A DNA stretch of 64,000 nucleotides from Ignavibacteria bacterium (GTDB taxonomy: Bacteria; Bacteroidota; Ignavibacteria; Tepidaquicellales; Tepidaquicellaceae), in assembly GCA_036262055.1 (NCBI GenBank), contig DATAJP010000003.1, positions 62,001 to 126,000 on the forward strand, given 5' to 3'. Shown one piece after another: positions 50,118 through 59,600 of the stretch; position 1 is the stretch's first letter; every line of letters begins with the position of its first letter. The notes beneath the pieces were generated by a model. The model was not told the origin of the DNA. It did no database searches and was given only the letters and a program-made list of their open reading frames with translations. Position numbers and translations under genes: made by a program.

Positions 50118-52679
50118 ATGAAGAAATTAATTTTCCTGGTTTTCCCCATTTTATTAATTGCAGCATTAATTACAGTTTCAACAAATAAGAGCAACATAAA
50201 AATTAAGCAGTCCGGTGCGCTTCAAGCGCTCGATATATGGGCTATGCAGCGGGCATATCCTGACAAGTTAATACCTGAACAGGGATATTATGATGCCTTT
50301 GAATATTCCAAAATAATGAACGCCGACTTAGATAATACCGGGCTTGATGACTGGAGAGAAATCGGTCCTCATAATATCGGTGGAAGAACGCTTGCACTTG
50401 CAATCAATCCTCTTCGTCCAAACACAATTTATGCCGGTTCTGCAAGCGGTGGTTTGTGGGTATCATATACCGGCGGTGTTGGTGTTGTTGCATGGAAAAG
50501 AATAGCAACCGGGCATCCTGTTTTGGGTGTCGGCGCAATTGCAATGCATTCTTCAGATACAAATACAATGTATATAGGAACAGGTGAGGTTTATGGATAC
50601 CAAAACTCAATCGGCGGACTAACTATAAGGACAACGCGGGGAAGCTATGGCATCGGAATTTTGAAAACTACAAATAATGGTGTAACTTGGACTAAATCTT
50701 TAGACTGGAGTTATAACCAGCGAAGAGGTGTGCAGGTTGTCAGAATCAATCCCCTTCGTCCAAATACAGTTTATGCAGGAACGAGCGAAGGTACATACAG
50801 AACTTATAACGGAGGAACTAACTGGACTTTAATAGATACTACAAAGATGGTAACTGACATAGTAATAAATCATAGCGATACAAATTATGTTTATCTTGCA
50901 TGCGGAAATTTGAACAGTCCCGGAGTTGGTTTATACCGTTCAACAAATGCAGGAGGCTCGTTTCAGAAAATGACGAGCGGTCTGCCGACAACATGGGGAG
51001 GAAAAGCTATTTTTTCAATTTTTAAAGCTAACCCTGCAATAATTTACGTTAGTATTGGAAATGGCTCAGCAACAGGTGCAGGAACCTGGCTTTGTAAAAC
51101 CACAAACCGTGGTGATACATGGACAATAGTTAACACCGGTGATTATGCAACATATCAGGGATGGTATTCGCATTTTGTAGGAGTTCATCCTACTGACCAA
51201 AACTTAGTTCTTGCCGCGGGAATAGATATTTATAAATCAACAAATGGCGGAAGCACGATTCAGATTCGCTCCGATTGGGCTTCATGGGACTTCGGAAGAA
51301 CTCCAATCGGCGGACCGGAAGGACCTCCTCAGTATTCACATGCCGATCATCACTGCATTGAGTATCATCCTTCAAATCCGAATATAATTTATTTTGGCAA
51401 TGACGGCGGCGTGTTCAGATCAACTGATGGAGGAGAAACTTTTGAAGGATGCAACGGAAGCTACCAGACAACTCAGTTTTATAATGGCTTTTCTTCAGCA
51501 AATATGGATTCCTTATTCAGCATGGGCGGAATGCAGGATAATGCAACCGCAATTTATGACGGACAACTTGCATGGATAAGATGCATTGGCGGTGATGGAA
51601 CAATGACCGCAGTTAACTTTCAGAATAACAATATTGTTTATGGGGCTTCACAAAATCTGAATGTGCTTCGTTCCACAAATAAAGGGCAGTCTTTCAATGG
51701 AGTCAGCATTCCCGGTAGCGGAAATTCAACAGGATTTCTTGCGCCTTATATACTTGCTCCAAGCAACTCAAATGTCATGTATGCCGGAAGAAACATAATT
51801 TATAAATCAACAAACGGCGGAACATCAAGTTTGACTGCGACTAATGGTGGTGTTGCCCCAGATGGAAGTAATCCTTCCTTATCAATGGCAATTTCATTCA
51901 CTGACCCGAACGTTTTGTTTGTCGCAACAGCTCCGGTAAGCTCAAGAGCCAAAATTTTCAGAACCACAAACGGCGGAACAACTTTTGTTAATGTAACAGG
52001 AACTCTGCCCGACAGGTATCCGACAGATTTAGCAGTTGACCCTCAAAATGACCAGATTGTTTATGCTGTATTTTCGGGATTCGGTACGGGACATATTTTC
52101 AAATCAACCAATCGGGGAGACAGCTGGGCTGATATAACAAATAACTTACCCGACCTTCCAACCACTGCAATTATAGTTGACCATCAATATTCTAATATTT
52201 TGTATGCAGGAAATGATTTAGGGGTTTATTCTTCAACAAATGGCGGGACTACCTGGTCTCCTTTTATGACGGGTATGACTGAAAGCAGTGTCATTTATGA
52301 TTTAAGCATTGTCCGTCCTAACAGAAAATTAAGAGCGGTTACTCACGGAAACGGAAATTATGAAAGAAGTATGCTCGACGGAACTGTTTCAGTTGGAAAT
52401 GAAAATGAACTGGTGAAGTCATATGCACTTTATCAGAATTATCCTAATCCTTTCAATCCCGAGACAACTATAAAATTTGATATTCCAAAAAGCTCGTTTG
52501 TTAATATTTCTGTTTATGATGTAACGGGAAAATTGATTAAGCAATTGTTGAATGATAACAGAACTTCTGGAAGCTATGAAGTTAAGTTTAATGCTTTTAA
52601 TCTTGCAAGCGGAGTATATTATTACAAAATAACCGCAGGAGATTTCTCCGAAGTAAAAAAGATGATGTTGGTGAAATAA
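50118..52679 (+). CDS. Secreted BNR/sortilin-type beta-propeller protein with T9SS sorting domain
   Basis: An 853-residue extracellular protein. It has a signal peptide (MKKLIFLVFPILLIAALITVSTN), then WREIGPHNIGGRTLALAINPLRPNTIYAGSASGGLWVS, which opens a two-part propeller of sortilin/BNR repeats: STNGGxTW, TNRGDTW and similar motifs recur at least eight times between about residues 190 and 730. The C-terminus is the type IX sorting domain, LYQNYPNPFNPETTIKFDIP to KKMMLVK. Such proteins are exported by T9SS; their ligands or substrates are unknown. Confidence 0.88.
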   Translation: MKKLIFLVFPILLIAALITVSTNKSNIKIKQSGALQALDIWAMQRAYPDKLIPEQGYYDAFEYSKIMNADLDNTGLDDWREIGPHNIGGRTLALAINPLRPNTIYAGSASGGLWVSYTGGVGVVAWKRIATGHPVLGVGAIAMHSSDTNTMYIGTGEVYGYQNSIGGLTIRTTRGSYGIGILKTTNNGVTWTKSLDWSYNQRRGVQVVRINPLRPNTVYAGTSEGTYRTYNGGTNWTLIDTTKMVTDIVINHSDTNYVYLACGNLNSPGVGLYRSTNAGGSFQKMTSGLPTTWGGKAIFSIFKANPAIIYVSIGNGSATGAGTWLCKTTNRGDTWTIVNTGDYATYQGWYSHFVGVHPTDQNLVLAAGIDIYKSTNGGSTIQIRSDWASWDFGRTPIGGPEGPPQYSHADHHCIEYHPSNPNIIYFGNDGGVFRSTDGGETFEGCNGSYQTTQFYNGFSSANMDSLFSMGGMQDNATAIYDGQLAWIRCIGGDGTMTAVNFQNNNIVYGASQNLNVLRSTNKGQSFNGVSIPGSGNSTGFLAPYILAPSNSNVMYAGRNIIYKSTNGGTSSLTATNGGVAPDGSNPSLSMAISFTDPNVLFVATAPVSSRAKIFRTTNGGTTFVNVTGTLPDRYPTDLAVDPQNDQIVYAVFSGFGTGHIFKSTNRGDSWADITNNLPDLPTTAIIVDHQYSNILYAGNDLGVYSSTNGGTTWSPFMTGMTESSVIYDLSIVRPNRKLRAVTHGNGNYERSMLDGTVSVGNENELVKSYALYQNYPNPFNPETTIKFDIPKSSFVNISVYDVTGKLIKQLLNDNRTSGSYEVKFNAFNLASGVYYYKITAGDFSEVKKMMLVK

Positions 52680-52693
52680 GCATAATTAAAATT

Positions 52694-52734
52694 CCCCTCT
52701 TGAGAGGGGTGTCGCGAAGCGACGGGGTGTGTTA
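52694..52734. repeat. 41-bp double-hairpin repeat, copy 2
   Basis: Identical over 41 bases to the copy at 38998-39038: CCCCTC-TTGA-GAGGGG, GTCGC-GAA-GCGAC, GGGGTGTGTTA. It occupies most of the 63-nt spacer before the HD gene. Confidence 0.9.
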
Positions 52735-52742
52735 AAATAAAA

Positions 52743-53270
52743 ATGTCTTATACCAAATCCGAAATTGCTTTAATCGAAAAAGCAATTTCATTTCTTGTCA
52801 AGCAATATTCAATAACCGGCTTCAACAAGAAGCCGGTTATTTTCCACAGTCTTAAAGTCGCATATAGCTTAATCGAGCTAAACTTAGATGCTGAAATAAT
52901 TATTGCAGCAATTCTTCATGACTTACTCGAAGATTCAAAAGTAACTTCCAAACAAATCCAAAAAAATTTTAATAAAGATATAGCAAGGTTAGTCGAGGCA
53001 GTTTCTTTTAACCCTTATATAAAAGACAAAGAAGAACAGTATATTGAAATGTTTATAAGAACCAAGAAAGCAGGTTTTCCCGCTCTGGCAGTCAAATGTG
53101 CAGACTTGCTTGATAATAGCAACTATTATCAATTTGAAAGGAACAAGAAATCAAAGAAGTTGCTTTTGGACAAACTTTCATATTTCTTAAAAATATCTAA
53201 AGAAGAATTGAAAGATTTTTTATTGTATAAAGAGCTTAATTCAGTCTATAAAAAACAAAAGCATAACTAA
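52743..53270 (+). CDS. HD-domain hydrolase, SpoT/MESH1-like
   Basis: A 175-residue HD-domain protein resembling the (p)ppGpp hydrolase domain of RelA/SpoT or stand-alone MESH1-type proteins. Matches: PVIFHSLKVA (His of HPxxVA), HDLLEDSKV (HD motif), and VKCADLLDN (like KxADRLHN). There is no synthetase or TGS domain. Hydrolysis of (p)ppGpp is a reasonable guess; other nucleotides are possible. A 13-bp perfect inverted repeat lies inside the coding sequence at 52811-52841. Closed by a terminator hairpin overlapping the stop codon. Confidence 0.8.
   Translation: MSYTKSEIALIEKAISFLVKQYSITGFNKKPVIFHSLKVAYSLIELNLDAEIIIAAILHDLLEDSKVTSKQIQKNFNKDIARLVEAVSFNPYIKDKEEQYIEMFIRTKKAGFPALAVKCADLLDNSNYYQFERNKKSKKLLLDKLSYFLKISKEELKDFLLYKELNSVYKKQKHN
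52811..52841. other. Intragenic 13-bp perfect inverted repeat
   Basis: AATAACCGGCTTC (52811-52823) and GAAGCCGGTTATT (52829-52841) are perfectly complementary around AACAA, within the HD protein gene (residues encoding ITGFNKKPVI). Not explained by codon choice alone. Confidence 0.75.
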
Positions 53271-53284
53271 TTTTTTAGTTATGC
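53261..53284 (+). terminator. Terminator hairpin overlapping the HD gene stop
   Basis: GCATAACTA (53261-53269) and TAGTTATGC (53276-53284) form a perfect 9-bp stem around ATTTTT; T-rich bases follow. Confidence 0.6.
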
Positions 53285-53339
53285 TTTAATTGAGAATCAT
53301 AAGCAAATCATAATAATCTGCGTTGTTCAGCGTCAATAA

Positions 53340-56300
53340 TTAAATATCAAACCCAAACAATATTCCGAAGTAAAATCTCCATTCTTTTCCGTAAGTAACG
53401 GGTTTGTTTCTGAATTCTCTCGTAAATTCATCCAGTCCGTATGCGGCATCGAAAAATATCGAGGTCGGGAATACATAGAACGAAACTGCCTGCATTCTCA
53501 ATTGAGCTCCAATATCCTTCTTGAAATCTCTCAGCTTCGCATCATGACCGTTCCAGGCATAACCATAATCTCCATATATAGATAAAAACAGCTTATCAAA
53601 ATAAACAGGAGTAATTCTGGTATCGATATTTGTCAGGAGAGGGAATCTGTATGTAAGCGTTGCCGTTGCCATTCTGCTTCCTCCAAGAGAATAAAAAGGA
53701 TAACCGCGCATTCCGGGAAGTCCTGCAGCATAATAATTATAGAAATCATCAACAGGCGGACCGAATATATTTGCTCCGCGCAGTCTTAATGAAACAGAAT
53801 GAGTATTATTAAATAAACCGATGCTTTCTGTTATGTCGCCTTCGACTTTATGCAGTTTATTATGCTGGAAGCTTGATACAACGGTTCCATCATCTTCAAC
53901 TTCAAGTTGCGGATTTATGTCGCTGGTTTCATAATCATATCTCAGCATAACTTTCCTTCCGATTGGATTAATATCTGAGTGAGTTGTCGGTAAAGTAAAG
54001 TCATAATCATACTGCAGTCCGTAGCTCGTTGCCTTAAAATATTTTTCGGATGATGAACGGACGAATATTCCGCTTTGAGGAATTACAAACGGGTCAAGCG
54101 CAGATGAATACTGCGACAGCGATATGATAAATTTAAAATCATGATTTACATTAAACATCTTCCATGCCATCGAGAAATCGAAAGCATACAAGTTATATTC
54201 AACACCAACATCTATAGTATCGACGCTTGCAATAAGGTCTGCTGTGGTTTTTCGTGTAACGTTATATCCTTCGAGCGTAAATGTCGGCACAAAGTTAACC
54301 TGTTTGGTGAAGAAATCTCTAAAAATGGGGAAGCCGTTGTTATAAACAAATTGCAGGAATATATCTCGCTCAAGCTTTCTGTTAATTGCCGCGCCGCCAA
54401 AAATTGAAAAACGGCTGAGCATTTCATCGGAATAAAAATATAAACCCGGCTTAATCGCATCGAGCACATTATTATCTTTTGTATAATTATCATACCTGAG
54501 CACAGGAAAAAATGAAAGCTGTGTGAACTGGGCTTTATATGGTTTTGCGGTTATATTCGGAATATTCTTATCATCAAAGTTTCTTAGCTGAAGCCAGTTG
54601 AACTCAGAACTTGTTTGCAGCGAATCAATAGATGCATATCTTTCAATAAGCTTGGGAAATCTTTTATATGCAATAAACTCAATGGTATCTTTTTCAGTAA
54701 AGTTTTTTAATAATGCTATTTTGTAGCCGGTTGCCTCAAAAGAAGAATAAGCAAGGTTTCCCTTGTTGTCAATCGAAGGCATCAAAGCTCCGCCGAGAAC
54801 GTTTGTAATTTGTTTTTTCTGTTTTGTTGCAAAATCATATGAATAAACATTAAAAATACCTGTCTCGTTTGAAGAGTAATAAAACCTGCTTCCGTCTTGT
54901 GATAAAGCCGGATTTCTTGTATCAACTCCGGCATGGTCGAGAATGAACTCCATATCTCCAGACTCAATGTCGATTACAGCAAGCTTCCTTGCTTCGTTCA
55001 ATGCGAAATCAAAAATAATTTTCTTCCCGTCTTTGGTAAATATAGGATTATAAACCTGTTCCCCATTGTTGAACATTGTTAGCGGGTCATTGTCTTTCCC
55101 ATTGGCATCTGCGATTTGCAAATTCAATGTTCCGTCTCGGTTCACCACATAACAAATTTGCGTGCCGTCAGGTGAGTATGCCGGAGAATAAGCCCGCATA
55201 TTGGTTGTCAATCTTTTTTCATCTTTTGTGCTTAGGTTGTATTCATATAAATCAAAAATTGAAGCATGGTGAATTGTCGGAGGTGAGTTTCTCTTTGCGA
55301 AAATAATTTTTTTGCTGTCAGGCGACCAGCTGAATGAAGTAGAGACCGGTGAAGTTATCTCTTCTGATTTTTTTGTAGCAATATCGTAAATATATAATCC
55401 GGTTGTTCCATAATCAAAAGTCTGATTTGTCAGATACGCAATCTTTTTCCCGTCGGGAGAAAATTTTGGATAATAATTCGCAAAACCTGTTTTTTCGATT
55501 AAATCTCCTTTGACTTCGGTTTGTCGTATGCCTGCAACCCTGTTTTCATATTCGGTTGTCAGATAACTCTGCCATTCATTATATAAATCCTGTCCGTCTT
55601 TTCCGATTGCTTCTTTTGATGCTGCATCGAAACTCCAGTTAGAAAGTGATGAAAGTTTTTCTGAAATCATTCTTAATTTATCTTCACCATATTTGTCAGC
55701 AATATATCTTGTCAGTGCAAATCCGGAATTGTAAATCGATTCAGCTTTATATGAAGTAATTGAAGAAAATTGTCCCATCTCATTCCATGTAAGCATATTA
55801 GCTCCAAGCACCTGCATTCGCAAAATCATATCTCGATTTGCATCCCAGTAATCATAAGAAAACTGCTGACGCTGATATTGGGCAGTTCCTTCCGCAAACC
55901 ATGCTGGTACGGTCACCCCTGCAACGGGATAAGACACTATAACATTTGGATAGCCGTATAAAACATCGGGACGTCTTTCATTTTCATAGTTAAGCCATTG
56001 CAGATATATTGCAGGTATCTGCTTTGAAAATTTCATTGCAACCTGAATCTGAATAATATGTGTGAATTCGTGTGTAATTACATTTCGGAGCCAGTTATGA
56101 GTCCCTCTCAAGTCATAGTCAAGCGGTGAAGCAAAAATTGATATCCTGTTACTGTAGTAATCAGCCGCACCGTTTGCAATATCCGAAACATCTGTGATAA
56201 TAAAGGTTGTCTTTTCGGATGGTTTATGAGCATAAAAGGAAGTTATCGGTCCATATACTTCTTCAGCAATTTTAGCAATGGTTTTGGCAGTTCTGTCTGT

Positions 56301-56471
56301 TCCGCTATGAAAATTTATGACAAAATGCTCAGTTTCAATTGTGAACCAGTCAAGCTCAGGATGTGAATCAAATTGAGAATAAATATTTTTTACGGGAACA
56401 AAAATAAAAATAGCGAATAGAATAAAATATTTGGTTTTTGCCATTAAACTGGATAGATAATTGGTCATCAT
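53340..56471 (-). CDS. HEFTH metalloprotease-like, propeller and outer-membrane barrel protein
   Basis: A 1043-residue envelope protein of three parts. After an N-terminal signal (MAKTKYFILFAIFIFVPVKNIYS) there is a gluzincin-like zinc domain: HEFTHIIQIQ (about residue 140) and WFAEGTAQY, which fits HExxH plus a downstream Glu (peptidase MA type). Next is a PD40/TolB-like propeller (about 330-580, repeats such as PKFSPDGKKIAYL, SWSPDSKKIIFA and PAYSPDGTQICYV). The rest, about 640-1043, is beta-rich and ends FYFGILFGFDI, like an outer-membrane barrel with a C-terminal aromatic. The start may also be the ATG at 56444. Divergent from sprA; a role in T9SS or surface proteolysis is inference. Confidence 0.82.
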   Translation of the reverse strand: MMTNYLSSLMAKTKYFILFAIFIFVPVKNIYSQFDSHPELDWFTIETEHFVINFHSGTDRTAKTIAKIAEEVYGPITSFYAHKPSEKTTFIITDVSDIANGAADYYSNRISIFASPLDYDLRGTHNWLRNVITHEFTHIIQIQVAMKFSKQIPAIYLQWLNYENERRPDVLYGYPNVIVSYPVAGVTVPAWFAEGTAQYQRQQFSYDYWDANRDMILRMQVLGANMLTWNEMGQFSSITSYKAESIYNSGFALTRYIADKYGEDKLRMISEKLSSLSNWSFDAASKEAIGKDGQDLYNEWQSYLTTEYENRVAGIRQTEVKGDLIEKTGFANYYPKFSPDGKKIAYLTNQTFDYGTTGLYIYDIATKKSEEITSPVSTSFSWSPDSKKIIFAKRNSPPTIHHASIFDLYEYNLSTKDEKRLTTNMRAYSPAYSPDGTQICYVVNRDGTLNLQIADANGKDNDPLTMFNNGEQVYNPIFTKDGKKIIFDFALNEARKLAVIDIESGDMEFILDHAGVDTRNPALSQDGSRFYYSSNETGIFNVYSYDFATKQKKQITNVLGGALMPSIDNKGNLAYSSFEATGYKIALLKNFTEKDTIEFIAYKRFPKLIERYASIDSLQTSSEFNWLQLRNFDDKNIPNITAKPYKAQFTQLSFFPVLRYDNYTKDNNVLDAIKPGLYFYSDEMLSRFSIFGGAAINRKLERDIFLQFVYNNGFPIFRDFFTKQVNFVPTFTLEGYNVTRKTTADLIASVDTIDVGVEYNLYAFDFSMAWKMFNVNHDFKFIISLSQYSSALDPFVIPQSGIFVRSSSEKYFKATSYGLQYDYDFTLPTTHSDINPIGRKVMLRYDYETSDINPQLEVEDDGTVVSSFQHNKLHKVEGDITESIGLFNNTHSVSLRLRGANIFGPPVDDFYNYYAAGLPGMRGYPFYSLGGSRMATATLTYRFPLLTNIDTRITPVYFDKLFLSIYGDYGYAWNGHDAKLRDFKKDIGAQLRMQAVSFYVFPTSIFFDAAYGLDEFTREFRNKPVTYGKEWRFYFGILFGFDI

Positions 56472-56662
56472 TAAGTTAAGGGTAAATTGAAAATTCTTAA
56501 TTTTTGATATTGAATTGATGAATAAATGATTATAAGTTTGTATATATCTAATTTGTAAGGATTATTAGAGGGTAGAATTTGAACTATAGCGCGATATGGA
56601 TTTAAATTTTAACAATTAAAATTGCCTATGATATAAAACTTACTGCTTAAAATTGAAAATTT

Positions 56663-59600
56663 TTGACAACTCTTCAAGGTAAAAAACTTAAAAACTGCTC
56701 AGGTAAAATATTTTTATCTGTATTATTTGTTTTTATAGCAAATTTTATCATACTAAGTTCCATATCAGCCCAAGGTCGAAGAGACTGGGATAAAGGAACC
56801 GGTCCCGGTTATAGATACGGTGACTCTCTTTATACTCAGGAACAGGATTCCATTCAGGCTGTTCTTGATTCACTCAGGCGTCTGCCTGTTGATTCCACAG
56901 CAAGAATAAAATATTTTACATATTCCCCGGAATACTCTCCCATTGGTAATATTAAAGATTACGAACATCCTTTATTAATCGGACAATCGGAAAAAATTAC
57001 TTACTCTGTAACGTTTGATTCCAATAATGCAATCATTACCCGTAAGTTTTTGGAGTATGATATAACTATTCCGCTTGTTGTTCCATTGGATGAGTATATT
57101 CAGGAACTGACAAATCTAAATCAGGCTCGGATATTCTCCGATATATTCGGTGAAAAATATCAGGGACTTGTAGTTGATGACCTTTCCCAATTATTTGAAA
57201 AATTTACCGACATAAAAATTCCGCTGCCGTTTAAATCAGAAACAATTTTTGGTCCTCCAACAGTGAGCTTAAGAATAAACGGAAGCATAGACATCACTGC
57301 GTCATATCAAAACATAAAAAGTGATTTACAGGTAACAAGCACAACAACATCAAATCAGAATAATTTTAATTTTAAGCAGGAAGTATATGTAACGGCAAAA
57401 GGAACTATCGGAGATAAATTGAATATTGATGCCGACTGGAACACTCAGCGTTTATTTGATTTTGAAAACCAGTTGAAAATCCGCTATGACGGATATGCTG
57501 ATGAAGTTATAAAAAGAATCGAAGCAGGTAACGTATCGCTTGTTACTAATTCCGGAATTATACAGTCAACTCAGGCGCTTTTTGGTGTCAAAGGCGATTT
57601 TCAATTAGGTCCTCTTTCGCTTTCCGCAGTGTTGTCTCAGAAGAAGAGCAAACAGGAGGTAAAAGATTTTGTAGGAGGTGCGCAGGAGCAGAACTTCAAT
57701 TTGAAAGCGTATGAATATTCAGATGCTCATTATTTCCTTGATACCATATATAAAAAGAGCTTTCTCGATGTATTTAATAATACATCCGGTATTCTTGACG
57801 CACAAACTATGCAGAACAGAGTTTTGACTGAAGAAACTTCATTTGAGGTATGGGTTCAGACAGACGTAACGACAATTAATAAACGGTATGGTGTTGCACA
57901 TATTCAGCTTATAGAGCAGCCAACCGCAGGTTATGATACTTCTTATAAGAAAGCAGTTGCTGAGGATGGTAAAGTTTTTGCCGGATATTTTATGAAGCTT
58001 GATCCATCTGATTATTATATTAATTCGTATGCGGGATTCATTTCATTTATTGTTAATGTCCCTGAAAATTTTGCCGTCGGTGTAACTTACAGAACTCAGA
58101 GTAATTCACTTTATGGAACTCCAAGCACAACAGTTGACGGTAACGATACGCTTGTTCTCAAGATGATTAAGTCAGGAGTTCTGAATCCGGCTACCACACC
58201 GGTTGCATGGGAATTAAAGCTGAAAAATATTTACAGGCTGCCTGTCTCAAAAGTTCTTGAGGAAGGTTTTGAGCTTCAAGCAGTGTATTATCAGGACGGA
58301 AACAACCAGCCAAATCTGCCGGGTCAGCAAAAGTCATTATCAAACATGCTTGACATTGACAGATATACAGGAACAACAAGAGAACCGCCCCCGGATTCAA
58401 GATTCGATTTTCTTTCAGGATTTACCATAAACAAAGTAACCGGCGATATTATTTTCCCGACTTTACGCCCGTTCTGGGATAACCTTGTCAGGGAAGGGGT
58501 AGATTCAAGTTTTTATTACAAGCAAATATATACCGATGTTAAATTAAATGCCCAAAATAGTTCGACTGCTCCGAATGCTATAAGATACTCCTTAATTGGA
58601 AAAGCAAAAGGTGAATCAGGTTATTCTGACGTAATCAATCTTGGTTTAAACGTAGTTCAGGGAAGCGTTAAGGTAATGGTCGGGGCTCAGGAGCTTATAA
58701 AAGATATTGATTACAGTGTTGATTATTTAACTGGAACAGTTGTGATAAGAAATGCAGCAGCAAAACTTTCCAAAGACCTCAAGGTAAGTTATGAAACTAA
58801 CGACCTTTTCGGACTTGATAAAAAAACACTTATTGGATTAAGAGGTGATTATAAAATTGATGAGTTTAATTCGCTTGGTTTTACGTTTTTAAATCTTGAG
58901 CAAACGACATTAAATACTAAGGTAAGAATCGGTGAGGAACCGACAAATAATTCTATTTTTGGAGTGGATTTTACAACTCAGATAAATTCAAAACTGCTTA
59001 CCAGACTTGTTAATATGCTGCCGGGATATAATACTAAGGAACAATCTGCATTTACTTTAAAAGGTGAGTTTGCATATTTAACACCTGACCCTAATACGCT
59101 TAAAAGTAAAATCCCGACTGACAATAACGAGTCAATTGCATATGTTGATGATATGGAAGGCTCAAAGAAAATCGTTTCACTGGGAACGAATTACAGCACC
59201 TGGACAATATCATCTGTTCCTTTTGATCCTGAACTTGGCAATATTCCAGATTCCATTTATAATAAACGCGGAAGAATGAAATGGTATAATATTCCAAATG
59301 ATGCAAAACTGACAGATATTTATCCTGAAAAAAGCGTACAGGCAGGACAGGATGTTATAACGCCTTTTTATATCCAATTTGACCCAACAAAGAGGGGAAT
59401 ATATAACTATTCTAATAATTATAATACTTCAAACGGTCTGTTTAACAAAAATGTAACTACTGCAACAAACTGGAATGGTATTATGAAATATCTTAATACC
59501 ACTTCTACGGATTTGTTAAATGAAAACATCAACTTCATTGAGTTTAATATGAGGATTGACAGTGTAGGGCTAAGCACAATACAGAACGGTAAATTAGTCA

